DNA of 64,000 nucleotides from Agromyces sp. S2-1-8 (GTDB lineage Bacteria; Actinomycetota; Actinomycetes; Actinomycetales; Microbacteriaceae). The position numbers and the translations under genes were made by a program. Shown in pieces: positions 1-9,035 of this stretch. The notes beneath the pieces were generated by a model. The model saw only the letters and a list, made by a program, of their open reading frames with translations, was not told the DNA's origin and searched no databases. Location: contig NZ_JAJOLP010000001.1 of the NCBI RefSeq assembly GCF_021129215.1, positions 1,302,001-1,366,000 of the forward strand, given 5' to 3'. Positions within the stretch are counted from its first letter, which is position 1, and each line of letters opens with the position of its first letter.

Positions 1-2251
1 CGCCCGTGACCTGCGAGGTGACGGTGACCGTGACGCCCTCGCCGGCGACCTTGACGCCGCCGAGCGGGTTCGACGGGTCGTTGAACGCGTTCACGTCCGA
101 GTCGTCGAACGTCGCGTCCTGGGCCTCGCCCGGGGCCGCGGCCCCGACGGACTCGACCGTCTGGTTCTTGCCCTTGCCGACCACGACCTGCTTGTGGAGC
201 ACCACGTCGGTGAAGTCCTTCAGGCCGAAGGTCGCGTCGAACGGCTGGCGCCGGTTGCTCGGCGCGGTGCCGTCGGGGTAGGTGAACTTCGCCGAACGCG
301 CGTCGACGGGCAGCGCGAGGCCGTCGCCCGGGTGGTCGATCGTGTTGTTGTCGGTGTAGGCCTCGTTGACCGCCCAGATCAGCAGCCCCTCCTGGAAGGC
401 GAAGTGCTCGACCCAGTCGGGCCGCGTGATGCCCTCCGAGAACTGGTACGGACCGTTCTGGAGCGTCGCGTCGTAGCCGACGTAGGTGCGGTTCTCGGCC
501 AGGTAGTACCGGTCGCCCGTCGAGGTCGCGGTGCCGTCGCTGATCGTGAAGCCGCCCGCGGCCGTCCAGCCGTTCGCGCCGCCCTCGACGTCGTCGGTCA
601 GCAGCGTCGTGCCGCCCGACTTCACGACGATGTCGTCGAGGAACGCGCCGGCGAGGTGCACGCCGCCGTCGGACTGGTAGCGGAACCGGAACTGCGTGTC
701 GGCCGAGCCGCCGGGCACCGAGTACCGCAGCGTCGTCCACTTGCCGTTCGAGGTGTCGCTGAGCGACTTGCCGGCCGGCAGCCAGCTCGCGCCGCCGTCG
801 GTCGAGTACTCGGCGTAGAAGTAGTCGTAGCCGGCCTCGATGTCGTACCAGGCCTTCGCCGTGACCGTCGCCGACTTCACCTTGCTCAGGTCGAGCGTGC
901 GGGTGAGGGTCGTGTTGAGGTCGTCGGCACTCGAGGTCCACCAGGCGTTCGCGCCGGAGTACGGCGTCGTGTACGTCTGCTCGATCTCCTCGTCGGGCAG
1001 GTCGATGACGAGCGCCTGCTCCTGGCCGTCGGTCTGGAGCGCGGCGGGGCTCAGCGTGTACGAGCCCAACTCGCCCTTGTTCACGACCGCGTAGTCGAGC
1101 CAGCCGAGCTGCATCTTCTCCCACGGGCCCATGTAGTTCGGCGTGGTGCCGATGTCCTCGCCGCCGTGGTTGAGCCACGAGCCGCTCGACATGAGGGTCC
1201 AGAAGGCGGTCGAGTTCTCGCCGCCGTTGGTGTCGTAGAAGTCGGGAAGGCCGAGGTCGTGCGCGTATTCGTGCGCGAACACGCCCAGGCCGCCGTTCTC
1301 GGCCTCGACGGTGTAGTCGCCGATCCAGAAGCCGGTGTCGCCGATCTGCGAGCCGCCGAACTTGGCGCCCTCGGGGCCGGTCGTGCCGTAGTCGGTCGAG
1401 TTCACGTACCAGCGGTGCGACCAGATGGCGTCTTCGCCCTGCGCGCCGCCGCCGGCGTCTTCGCCCTCGCCGGCGTGCACGGCCTGGAAGTGGTCGAGGT
1501 AGCCGTCGGGCTCGTCGAAGTTGCCGTCGCCGTCGGCGTCGTAGCGGTCCCACACGTCGAACGAGGCGAGCTCGGCCTTGATCTCGGCCTCGGTCTTGCC
1601 CGCGGCGACCTGCTCGTCGTACCAGGCGTTGCCCGTGTCCTCGATGAACTGCCAGGCGCCGCCGTAGTCCTCGACCGAGTTGTCGCCGTAGGTCGAGGCG
1701 TTGCCGGGCACCTGCACCCAGTCGCTCACCTCGCCGTCGACGGTGTAGTTGCCGTTCGACTGCTTCGAGTAGAAGTCGGCGAACGACTCGCCCTCGCCGA
1801 AGAACAGGTCTTCGTAGCTGGCCTTGTTGAAGTCCGCCATCCAGTGCGTGCTGTTGTTCACGCTGCGGTCGGGCTGGGGGATCTCGTTGTGCAGCGGACC
1901 CGGCACCGTGCCGAGCTTGCCACTGCCCTGGTCGCCGAACTCGGACAGGATCGTGAAGACCCGGCCGGTGCCGGTCACGGCGGTCTCGGCGAACTTGTCG
2001 GCGCCGAGCGCGACGACGCCGTCGTCGTTCGGCGTGGCCTTGCCCTGGCGCACGAGCTGCTGCGCGAGCTTGCGCTGCTCGCTCTGGGACTTCGTGAGGG
2101 GGCCCGGGCGGTTGTCGAGTCGCTGGGCGGCCGACGGCGACGTGCCCGGGTCGGCGGCCGGTGGGGCGGCCATTGCGGCGGGGCCGAACGCGAGCCCCGT
2201 CATCATCGTCGCGCTCGCCGCGGTGACGGCGAGCATGGTGCGTCGTTTCAC
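1..2251 (-). CDS. Secreted M6 (immune inhibitor A-type) metalloprotease, 3' end outside window
   Basis: Read on the minus strand from a GTG at 2251, preceded by GAAGGAG. The first ~27 residues look like a signal peptide (VKRRTMLAVTAASATMMTG, then AMAA). The zinc site HEYAH with downstream GLPDFYD is at residues ~327-338 (positions 1259-1273 encode HEYAH), the M6/InhA pattern HExxHxxGxPD. Upstream is a Asp/Gly-rich stretch (DGDGNFDEPDGYLDH) typical of this family. The C-terminal part encodes jelly-roll-like modules and is still open at the window edge, so at least 750 residues are present. Probably a secreted, calcium-dependent broad-specificity protease. It is divergent from the GH5 gene at 2526. 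The track of long plus-strand open frames across it is an antisense effect of GC-rich codon use. Confidence 0.9.
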   Translation of the reverse strand, partial: MKRRTMLAVTAASATMMTGLAFGPAAMAAPPAADPGTSPSAAQRLDNRPGPLTKSQSEQRKLAQQLVRQGKATPNDDGVVALGADKFAETAVTGTGRVFTILSEFGDQGSGKLGTVPGPLHNEIPQPDRSVNNSTHWMADFNKASYEDLFFGEGESFADFYSKQSNGNYTVDGEVSDWVQVPGNASTYGDNSVEDYGGAWQFIEDTGNAWYDEQVAAGKTEAEIKAELASFDVWDRYDADGDGNFDEPDGYLDHFQAVHAGEGEDAGGGAQGEDAIWSHRWYVNSTDYGTTGPEGAKFGGSQIGDTGFWIGDYTVEAENGGLGVFAHEYAHDLGLPDFYDTNGGENSTAFWTLMSSGSWLNHGGEDIGTTPNYMGPWEKMQLGWLDYAVVNKGELGSYTLSPAALQTDGQEQALVIDLPDEEIEQTYTTPYSGANAWWTSSADDLNTTLTRTLDLSKVKSATVTAKAWYDIEAGYDYFYAEYSTDGGASWLPAGKSLSDTSNGKWTTLRYSVPGGSADTQFRFRYQSDGGVHLAGAFLDDIVVKSGGTTLLTDDVEGGANGWTAAGGFTISDGTATSTGDRYYLAENRTYVGYDATLQNGPYQFSEGITRPDWVEHFAFQEGLLIWAVNEAYTDNNTIDHPGDGLALPVDARSAKFTYPDGTAPSNRRQPFDATFGLKDFTDVVLHKQVVVGKGKNQTVESVGAAAPGEAQDATFDDSDVNAFNDPSNPLGGVKVAGEGVTVTVTSQVTG

Positions 2252-2451
2252 TTGCACTCCTTCGTGGGAATGCCCGGGATCGCCGGGCACGGTGCGAGCA
2301 CGCTAACACGCACTCCGGACGGGTGGAACGGTCGTTTCGATGTTGTTACCGCCCGGTGCCGACGGTGTCCCCCGATGACGCCGAACGTCCTGCTCGACGT
2401 ACCCCGCGATCCGGTTCGCAGGGCCCGTCCGCACGCTCGGGACCGCAGTAC

Positions 2452-2481
2452 TTGGACAATTGACCCACTTCGCCGTAGGCT
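2452..2481 (+). promoter_or_regulatory. Candidate promoter for the GH5 gene
   Basis: TTGGAC (2452-2457) and TAGGCT (2476-2481) are separated by 18 bp and lie 44 bp upstream of the GTG start at 2526. The remaining part of the 274-bp divergent spacer (2252-2525) must also hold the promoter of the minus-strand protease, which I cannot place confidently. Confidence 0.45.
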
Positions 2482-2525
2482 CCTCGCATCCCGACCCGCA
2501 ACGACGCGCAAGGAGTACCCCCGAA

Positions 2526-4001
2526 GTGACTTCGACCCTGCATCGAGCCGGCGCCGCACTCGCGCTGGCGCTCACCGCGAGCCTCGCCGTTCCGACGGCC
2601 GCCTCGGCCGCGACATCCGAATCGGCGAACGCCCAGCCGATGAGCGCGACCTCGCGATCCGCCCTCGCGGTCGCCGCGACCGCCGACCGTGATCGCGGCA
2701 CGATCACGACCCCCGACGGCCGTACGTTCATCGCCGACGAGCAGGGCCGAGCCCTGCAGCTGCGCGGCTTCAACGCCGGAAAGTACCCGAGCGACCGCGT
2801 GACTGCCGAGGATGTCGCCGCGATGGCCGACCAGGGCTTCGACTTCCTGCGGCTCGTCGTGCAGTGGCAGTACTTCGAACCCGAACAGGGCCAGTACGAC
2901 GACTCGTACTTCGACTACGTCGACGCGGTGCTCGACGCGGCCGACCGCGAGGGCGTGCACGTCATGATCGACATGCACCAGGACGTCTACGGGCCCACGT
3001 TCGGGGCCTCGGGTGCTCCCGAGTGGACGACCCGCACCGACGGGCTGCCGTTCGTGGACGACCCCGACAACTGGTTCAACAACTACTTCCAGCCCGCGGT
3101 CATGCGCGCCTTCACGCATCTCTACGACGACGCCGATCTGCGAGCGGCTCAGCAGCAGTTGTGGGTCGAGGTGGCCGGCCGTTTCGGCGACCACGAGAGC
3201 CTGCTCGGATACGACCTCTTCAACGAGCCGTTCGGCGAGTTCTACGAAGACGAAGACTGGGTCACCGCATCGGCCCGCATCGAGTCGACGAAGATCAGCG
3301 ACATGTACGACCGGCTGATCCCCGCGATCCGCAGTGTCGACGACGACTCGTGGATCTTCGTCGAGCCGACCGTGCTGGTCGGTTACGGCGTGCCCACCCA
3401 GCTGCGCTCGTTCGACGACCCGCGCGACGGTGCCCCGCGCATCGGCTACGCCCCGCACTTCTACAACACCGGGGTCGAAGAGGGCGGCGACTGGGTCGGC
3501 GACGACTTCGTGGTGAACTACGAGGCGGCGATCTCGGCCTACCCGGCCGCCAACGGCATGCCGCTGATCGTGGGCGAGTGGGGCGTGCCGAACTCGCGCA
3601 CGCCCGGCAACGCCGCCCTCGTGGCCGCGCAGGTGGCGTCGATGGAACGGTTCGCGACCGGATGGTCGATGTGGTACTTCTGCCGGAGCGACCACGGCGG
3701 GTACTGCGCGATGGATGCCGCGGGCGGGGCCGCGCCCGGCAACGAGCCCGCGTTCGGACCGTACGCCCGGGCGATCGCCGGCGTTCCCGGCGCCGAGCAC
3801 TTCGACGCCGCGACCGGCGACTACTCGCTGAGCTACACGGCGGGCGCCGGTCCGAGCGAGGTGTGGGTGCCGAGCGCCGCATACGCGCAGCGTCCCGACG
3901 TCGAGATCAGCGGCGGCACGGCGCACTACGACCGCAAGAAGCAGACCCTGCGCATCACGGCGAAGCCGGGCGCGACGGTCGAGCTGACGCTCTCGCGCTG
4001 A
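2526..4001 (+). CDS. Secreted GH5 endoglycoceramidase-like glycosidase
   Basis: 491 residues from GTG 2526, chosen because AAGGAG lies just upstream; an open frame extends further 5' but without a ribosome site. Signal peptide: residues 1-~30 ending AASA. The GH5 barrel starts with LRGFNAGKYP and runs on through RLVVQWQYFEPEQGQYD and MIDMHQDVYG. The acid/base Glu is in LFNEPFGEF (Glu234) and the nucleophile in VGEWGVPN (Glu351). This set, especially the DMHQD motif, is that of endoglycoceramidase-type GH5 enzymes, which cut the glycan from glycosphingolipids. The C-terminal ~90 residues form a beta-sandwich-like end. Substrate is inferred from family only; another beta-glucoside remains possible. 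A second, membrane-anchored relative lies at 38775-41231. Confidence 0.85.
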   Translation: MTSTLHRAGAALALALTASLAVPTAASAATSESANAQPMSATSRSALAVAATADRDRGTITTPDGRTFIADEQGRALQLRGFNAGKYPSDRVTAEDVAAMADQGFDFLRLVVQWQYFEPEQGQYDDSYFDYVDAVLDAADREGVHVMIDMHQDVYGPTFGASGAPEWTTRTDGLPFVDDPDNWFNNYFQPAVMRAFTHLYDDADLRAAQQQLWVEVAGRFGDHESLLGYDLFNEPFGEFYEDEDWVTASARIESTKISDMYDRLIPAIRSVDDDSWIFVEPTVLVGYGVPTQLRSFDDPRDGAPRIGYAPHFYNTGVEEGGDWVGDDFVVNYEAAISAYPAANGMPLIVGEWGVPNSRTPGNAALVAAQVASMERFATGWSMWYFCRSDHGGYCAMDAAGGAAPGNEPAFGPYARAIAGVPGAEHFDAATGDYSLSYTAGAGPSEVWVPSAAYAQRPDVEISGGTAHYDRKKQTLRITAKPGATVELTLSR

Positions 4002-4025
4002 CGCGGTCGCCCACGCACGGCGGGC

Positions 4026-4045
4026 GCGGGTCATTCGGGACCCGC
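4026..4045 (+). terminator. Hairpin after GH5 gene
   Basis: GCGGGTC and GACCCGC form a 7-bp stem with a 6-nt loop, 25 bp after the stop codon. There is no T-tract, as usual in high-GC actinobacteria. Confidence 0.45.
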
Positions 4046-4291
4046 ACCCGCTGTGGTCGGCGCGACGAGCGTTGCCGTTCCCGTCGATCGTTGCCGTTCG
4101 GACGGGAACGCCCGGCGCGAACGGGAACGCTCGGCGGCTCCAGCCGAGCCGCGCGCCACCCCGCCCCGCCGCGCCACCCCGCGCCGCCCCGCCCCGCCGC
4201 GCCGCCCGGCGCCGACGGGCGCGGGCAGCTCCGCGCGTCCTCCCGCGTAACGGGCCGGGCGGCACGGGACCCGCGTGACTACACTCGCGAT
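4046..4291. other. Non-coding spacer with C-rich low-complexity tract and metH promoter
   Basis: 4070-4130 carries CGTTGCCGTTC twice and GACGGGAACG as partly inverted short repeats. 4140-4215 is strongly C-rich on the plus strand (many CCCCGCC and CGCCGC blocks) with no convincing frame. The 3' end holds TACACT (4280-4285), a good -10 box 6 nt before the GTG of metH. I see no cobalamin or SAM riboswitch here. Confidence 0.5.
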
Positions 4292-7200
4292 GTGACCCCC
4301 AGCACCTCCGGCGCGCCCAGATTCGACCTCGACATCGACCCGGTGCCGAGGACCGCCCGCGCCGAGGCCCTGCTCGAGGCGCTCGCGACCCGCGTCGTCA
4401 TCGCCGACGGCGCGATGGGCACGATGCTGCAGCAGCACGACCTGTCGATCGAGGTCGACTTCGAGGGGCACGAGGGCTGCAACGAGGTGCTCAACGTCAC
4501 CCGCCCCGACGTGATCGGCGGCATCCACGACGCGTACCTCGCGGTCGGCATCGACGCGGTCGAGACGAACACCTTCGGGGCGAACTGGTCGAACCTCTCG
4601 GACTACGGCATCGACGAGCGCATCTTCGAGCTCGCCGAGGCCGGTGCCCGCATCGCGCGGGCGCGGGTCGAGGCGTCCGAGGCAGACGACGGCCGCATGC
4701 GCTGGGTGCTGGGCTCAATGGGGCCCGGCACGAAGCTGCCGAGCCTCGGCCACACGACCTACGACCACCTCAAGCAGACGTTCGCGCTGCAGGCCGAGGG
4801 GCTCATCGCGGGCGGGGCCGACGCGTTCCTCATCGAGACGAGCCAGGACCTGCTGCAGACGAAAGCCGCGGTCAACGCCTGCAAGCTGGCGATCGTCCGC
4901 CGCGGCATCCGGTTGCCGATCTTCGTCGAGGTGACCGTCGAGACCACGGGGACCATGCTCATGGGCTCCGAGATCGGCGCCGCCCTCACGGCGCTCGAGC
5001 CGCTCGGCGTCGACGCGATCGGCCTCAACTGCGCCACCGGACCCGACGAGATGAGCGAGCACCTGCGGCATCTGTCGAAGCAGTCGCGGGTGCCGGTCGC
5101 GTGCATGCCGAACGCGGGCCTGCCCGTGCTTGGCGCGAACGGCGCGCACTACCCGCTCACGCCCGCCGAGCTCGCGACCGCGCACGCGCAGTTCGTCGAG
5201 GAGTTCGGGCTCGCCCTCGTCGGCGGCTGCTGCGGCACGACGCCCGACCACCTCGCGGCGGTCGTCGAGCGGCTGCGGCCCGTCGGGGCGGCGTCGGGTC
5301 TCGATACGCGTGCGCCAGCATCGGGCGCCACTCGACCGGCCGTCCAGGCGGAGCCCGGCGTGGCCTCCCTCTACCAGCACGTGCCGTTCCAGCAGGACGC
5401 GTCGTACCTCGCGATCGGCGAGCGCACGAACGCGAACGGGTCGAAGGCGTTCCGCGAGGCGATGCTCGAGGGTCGCTGGGACGACTGCGTCGAGATCGCC
5501 AAGTCGCAGACCCGCGTCGGCGCCCACCTGCTCGACGTGTGCGTCGACTACGTGGGGCGCGACGGCGTCGCCGACATCCGCGAGGTGGTCTCGCGCTTCG
5601 CGAGCGCGTCGACGCTGCCGCTCGTCGTCGACTCGACCGAGCCCGAGGTGATCCGCGCCGGTCTCGAGCTCATCGGCGGGCGCCCCGTCGTCAACTCGGT
5701 CAACTACGAAGACGGGGATGCCGCGACGAGTCGCTTCGGCCGCATCATGCCGCTCGTGAAGGAGCACGGCACGGCGGTCGTCGCGCTCACGATCGACGAG
5801 GAGGGCCAGGCCCGCACCGCCGACGGCAAGGTCGCGATCGCCTCGCGCCTCGTCGACGAGCTCACCGGCACGTGGGGCATGCGCGTCGAGGACATCATCG
5901 TCGACGCGCTCACGTTCCCGATCGCGACCGGCCAGGAGGAGACCCGGCGCGACGCGATCGAGACGATCGAGGCGATCCGTCGCATCAACGCGAAGTACCC
6001 CGGCATCAACACGACGCTCGGCGTCTCGAACGTGTCGTTCGGGCTCAACCCGGCGGCACGCAGCGTGCTCAACTCGGTGTTCCTGCACGAGGCCGTCGAG
6101 GCGGGGCTCAGCTCGGGCATCATCGACGCGGCCAAGATCGTGCCGCTCGCATCGCTCTCCGACGAGCAGCGCGAGGTCGCCCTCGACCTCGTCTGGGACC
6201 GCCGGGAGTTCGACGCCGACGGCAACGCCACCTACGACCCGCTCGCCCGTATGCTCGACCTGTTCGCCGGGGTCGACACCGCGGCGCTGCGCGACCAGCG
6301 CGCCGCCGAGCTCGCGGCGCTGCCCGTCGGCGAGCGCCTCGAGCGGCGCATCATCGACGGCGAGGGCAAGGGACTCGACGCCGACCTGTCGCTCGCGCTC
6401 GACTCGGGCATGACCGCGCTCGGCATCATCAACGACCACCTGCTCGAGGGCATGAAGATCGTCGGCGAGCGGTTCGGTGCGGGCGAGATGCAGCTGCCGT
6501 TCGTGCTGCAGTCGGCCGAGGTCATGAAGAACGCGGTCGCCCTGCTCGAACCGCACATGGAGAAGTCGGATGCCTCCGGCAAGGGCCGCATCGTGCTCGC
6601 GACGGTGCGCGGCGACGTGCACGACATCGGCAAGAACCTCGTCGACATCATCCTGACGAACAACGGCTACGACGTGATCAACCTCGGCATCAAGCAGCCG
6701 ATCGCCGACATCATCAGGGCCGCAGAAGAGCACGACGCCGACGTCATCGGCATGTCGGGCCTGCTCGTGAAGTCGACGGTCGTCATGAAGGAGAACCTCG
6801 AGGAGCTGAACCACCGCGGCCTCGCGAAGCGCTGGCCCGTCATCCTCGGCGGCGCCGCGCTCACGCGCACCTACGTCGAGGACGACCTCGCCGGGATCTT
6901 CGACGGGCAGGTGCGCTACGCGCGCGACGCGTTCGAGGGGCTCGCGCTCATGGAGCCGCTCGTGAGGATCGCCCGCGGGGCCTCGCCCGACGAAGTGGGC
7001 CTGCCGCCCCTCAAGAAGCGCATCCACGCGTCGGGGTCTCGCCTGACGCTCACCGAACCCGACGAGATGCCGGCGCGGTCGGATGTCGCGACCGACAACC
7101 CCGTTCCGGCCCCGCCGTTCTGGGGAACCCGCATCGTGCGCGGCATCGCGCTCGCCGACTACGCGGCGTTCCTCGACGAGCGGGCGACGTTCATGGGCCA

Positions 7201-7963
7201 GTGGGGGCTGAAGCCGGGTCGGGGTGCCGACGGCGCGTCCTACGAGGAACTCGTCGAGCGCGAGGGCCGGCCGCGCCTGCGGTACTGGCTCGACCGCATC
7301 CTCTCCGAGGGGCTCCTGGATGCCTCGGTGGCGTACGGCTTCTTCCCGGTGGTGTCGGAGGGCGACGACGTCGTCGTGCTGCACCACGCCGACGACCCCA
7401 CGGGCGTGCTCGGCGTGCCCGGGCTGCTCGCCCCCGACGGCGGTTCAGATGAGGCGCTCGGCACCGACCGCCTCCGTTTCCACTTCCCGCGGCAGCGTCG
7501 CGACCGGCACCTGTGCCTCGCCGACTTCGTGCGCTCGCGCGAGTCGGGGCAGGTCGACGTGCTGCCCGTGCAGCTCGTGACCGCGGGCGCGAAGATCGAC
7601 GAGTTCACCGCGAAGCTGTTCGCCGAGAACAAGTACCGCGACTACTACGAGGTGAACGGCCTCGTCATGCAGCTCACCGAGGCGCTCGCCGAGTTCTGGC
7701 ACGCGCGAATCAGGTCGGAGCTCGGCTTCGCGGGTGAGGACCCGACCGACACGGCCGGGCTCTTCAAGCTCGAGTACCGCGGCGCGCGGTTCTCGCTCGG
7801 CTACCCCGCCTGCCCCGATATGGAGGACCGCCGCAAGCTCGTCGAGCTGCTGCGCCCCGAGCGGATGGGCGTGGAGCTCAGCGAGGAGCTGCAGCTGCAC
7901 CCCGAGCAGTCGACCGACGCCTTCGTGTTCCACCACCCCGAGGCGAAGTACTTCTCCGTCTGA
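4292..7963 (+). CDS. metH: Cobalamin-dependent methionine synthase
   Basis: 1223 residues, the full four-module enzyme: homocysteine domain (ADGAMGTML near the N-terminus; zinc ligands Cys247 and Cys313/Cys314 in GGCCGTT), methyltetrahydrofolate barrel (from about residue 360, AIGERTNANGSKAF), cobalamin domain (GDVHDIGKN, lower-axial His777) and C-terminal AdoMet reactivation domain ending near GYPACPDMEDR. It transfers a methyl group from methyl-THF to homocysteine through B12. GTG 4292 is chosen because TACACT sits 6 nt upstream and there is no Shine-Dalgarno sequence, so the mRNA is probably leaderless. Oddity: the linker between the first two modules (positions 5297-5338) consists of a dispersed genomic repeat read in frame. 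It converges on an ECF transporter cluster that may import its cofactor. Confidence 0.97.
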   Translation: MTPSTSGAPRFDLDIDPVPRTARAEALLEALATRVVIADGAMGTMLQQHDLSIEVDFEGHEGCNEVLNVTRPDVIGGIHDAYLAVGIDAVETNTFGANWSNLSDYGIDERIFELAEAGARIARARVEASEADDGRMRWVLGSMGPGTKLPSLGHTTYDHLKQTFALQAEGLIAGGADAFLIETSQDLLQTKAAVNACKLAIVRRGIRLPIFVEVTVETTGTMLMGSEIGAALTALEPLGVDAIGLNCATGPDEMSEHLRHLSKQSRVPVACMPNAGLPVLGANGAHYPLTPAELATAHAQFVEEFGLALVGGCCGTTPDHLAAVVERLRPVGAASGLDTRAPASGATRPAVQAEPGVASLYQHVPFQQDASYLAIGERTNANGSKAFREAMLEGRWDDCVEIAKSQTRVGAHLLDVCVDYVGRDGVADIREVVSRFASASTLPLVVDSTEPEVIRAGLELIGGRPVVNSVNYEDGDAATSRFGRIMPLVKEHGTAVVALTIDEEGQARTADGKVAIASRLVDELTGTWGMRVEDIIVDALTFPIATGQEETRRDAIETIEAIRRINAKYPGINTTLGVSNVSFGLNPAARSVLNSVFLHEAVEAGLSSGIIDAAKIVPLASLSDEQREVALDLVWDRREFDADGNATYDPLARMLDLFAGVDTAALRDQRAAELAALPVGERLERRIIDGEGKGLDADLSLALDSGMTALGIINDHLLEGMKIVGERFGAGEMQLPFVLQSAEVMKNAVALLEPHMEKSDASGKGRIVLATVRGDVHDIGKNLVDIILTNNGYDVINLGIKQPIADIIRAAEEHDADVIGMSGLLVKSTVVMKENLEELNHRGLAKRWPVILGGAALTRTYVEDDLAGIFDGQVRYARDAFEGLALMEPLVRIARGASPDEVGLPPLKKRIHASGSRLTLTEPDEMPARSDVATDNPVPAPPFWGTRIVRGIALADYAAFLDERATFMGQWGLKPGRGADGASYEELVEREGRPRLRYWLDRILSEGLLDASVAYGFFPVVSEGDDVVVLHHADDPTGVLGVPGLLAPDGGSDEALGTDRLRFHFPRQRRDRHLCLADFVRSRESGQVDVLPVQLVTAGAKIDEFTAKLFAENKYRDYYEVNGLVMQLTEALAEFWHARIRSELGFAGEDPTDTAGLFKLEYRGARFSLGYPACPDMEDRRKLVELLRPERMGVELSEELQLHPEQSTDAFVFHHPEAKYFSV
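5297..5338 (+). repeat. Dispersed GGTCTCGATACG...CTCGACC repeat inside metH
   Basis: GTCTCGATACGCG at one end and CACTCGACC at the other match, in inverted orientation, the intergenic repeats at 61922-62007 and 63418-63502. Here the element codes for part of the linker (LDTRAPASGATRPA) between the homocysteine and folate domains without breaking the frame. Confidence 0.6.
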
Positions 7964-8084
7964 CGCGTCGAGCGGGTCGAGGAGGAGGCGCAGCGACCGT
8001 CTCGAATTCCGGCCACCCGTCGGGGGTGTGGTGCGCCGGCTCGGGGTGGCGGATACCTCGGGGAGTGGGTCCTTCCGGCGGGGT

Positions 8085-8176
8085 TGTCGACAAGTCCACA
8101 ATTCCACACGTGGGGTGTCGACAAGTCCACAGATCCACATGTGGGTTGTCGACAAGTCCACAAATCCACACCATCC
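8085..8176. repeat. 31-bp tandem repeat, three copies (locus 1)
   Basis: TGTCGACAAGTCCACA begins at 8085, 8116 and 8147, an exact 31-bp period. Each unit also holds a second TCCACA about 9 bp on (AATTCCACA, AGATCCACA, AAATCCACA). The units lie in the convergent gap between metH and the ECF S-component gene. Read on the minus strand the unit is TGTGGATCTGTGGACTTGTC, matching the repeats at 27666 and 35488. The rest of 7964-8240 shows no gene. Confidence 0.85.
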
Positions 8177-8240
8177 CCTCCGGTGATGCTCGCTCCCTGC
8201 GCTGCAGGCCGCGCGCCCCGGAGGCGACCGATCACTCCGC

Positions 8241-9035
8241 TCAGCGCGACAGCCGCACCCGACGCAGCGCCGCGAGCGCGGCCGGGCCGAACACGGCGAG
8301 CCCGACGACGGTCGTGACGGCGCGCAGCGTGTCCCACGTGAGCGTCGAGGTCGTCAGCGAGTACAGCCAGAACGACGCGAGGTTCTGTGCGAGCGGGGCG
8401 CCCGATTCGTACGAGATGCCGGTGCCGCCGCCGATCGCGAACGGCCAGAACCACAGGTTCATGACGAGCCCGAACGCGTACGAGGCGAGCACCCCGTACA
8501 CCGACAGCAGCACGATCTCGCCGAGCCGCCCGCGCGCCCGCGGCAGCAGCCCTGCTCCCGCCCCGACCCACGCGCACGCGAACATCTGGAAGGGGGTCCA
8601 CGGCCCGAATCCGCCCGTCATCGTCGACGACAGGGCGATCGCGAGCACCCCGAGGAGGAACCCGAACCGCGCCCCGAACACCCGCCCGGCGAGGATCAGC
8701 AGCACGAACACCGCCTCGACTCCGCCGACCCCCGTGCCGGCGACGCGCACGGCGGCGGCGACCGCGGTGAGCGTGCCGAGCAGCGCGAGCGTCTTCGCCG
8801 AGCGGAATCCGCCGTCGATCGCGAGCACCGCGACGATCGCGACGAGTGGCGCGAGTGCGAGCGCCGCCCAGGGCGCCGCCGACTGGGCGTCGGTCGGCAG
8901 CGCGGGGGCGATGAGGGGCCAGGCGAACGCGGCCGCTGCGACGACGCTGCCGCCGACGAGGAGCATCGACGACCACGACGGAAGCCGTCGCCGCCGTGCG
9001 ACGACCGGCGCCGGGGGAGCGGCGAGCGTACTCAT
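8241..9035 (-). CDS. ECF transporter S component (substrate-binding membrane protein)
   Basis: 264 residues with about six hydrophobic segments (for example SMLLVGGSVVAAAAFAWPLI, VFVLLILAGRVFGARFGFLL, GEIVLLSVYGVLASYAFGL). ECF S components capture a vitamin in the membrane and dock on the T/A energizing unit. The start overlaps the stop of the upstream T-A-A gene as ATGA, indicating translational coupling. The family resembles the CbrT-like S components that sit with duplicated ATPases in actinobacteria, and the convergent neighbour is metH. Cobalamin is therefore my favoured substrate, but the sequence does not prove it. Confidence 0.8.
   Translation of the reverse strand: MSTLAAPPAPVVARRRRLPSWSSMLLVGGSVVAAAAFAWPLIAPALPTDAQSAAPWAALALAPLVAIVAVLAIDGGFRSAKTLALLGTLTAVAAAVRVAGTGVGGVEAVFVLLILAGRVFGARFGFLLGVLAIALSSTMTGGFGPWTPFQMFACAWVGAGAGLLPRARGRLGEIVLLSVYGVLASYAFGLVMNLWFWPFAIGGGTGISYESGAPLAQNLASFWLYSLTTSTLTWDTLRAVTTVVGLAVFGPAALAALRRVRLSR

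Noticed and set aside
194-2692. 832-codon plus-strand frame across the protease gene
   Set aside because: The minus strand encodes a clear M6 protease with HEYAH; the plus frame is Arg/Val-rich and lacks a start signal.
2346-4265. 639-codon minus-strand frame opposite the secreted GH5 gene
   Set aside because: The plus strand has signal peptide, NEP and EWG motifs; the antisense frame has no domain.
4046-4291. Cobalamin or SAM riboswitch before metH
   Set aside because: No B12-box or SAM-box motif is visible; the promoter -10 lies 6 nt before the start codon, leaving no leader.
4715-7387. 890-codon minus-strand frame opposite metH
   Set aside because: Antisense shadow: metH is unambiguous on the plus strand and the antisense product has no family features.
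7964-8240. Small protein genes encoded by frames across the 31-bp repeats (repeating ICGLVD or STNPQIH peptides)
   Set aside because: The peptides only reflect the DNA repeat in different frames, and none has a ribosome site or typical codon use.
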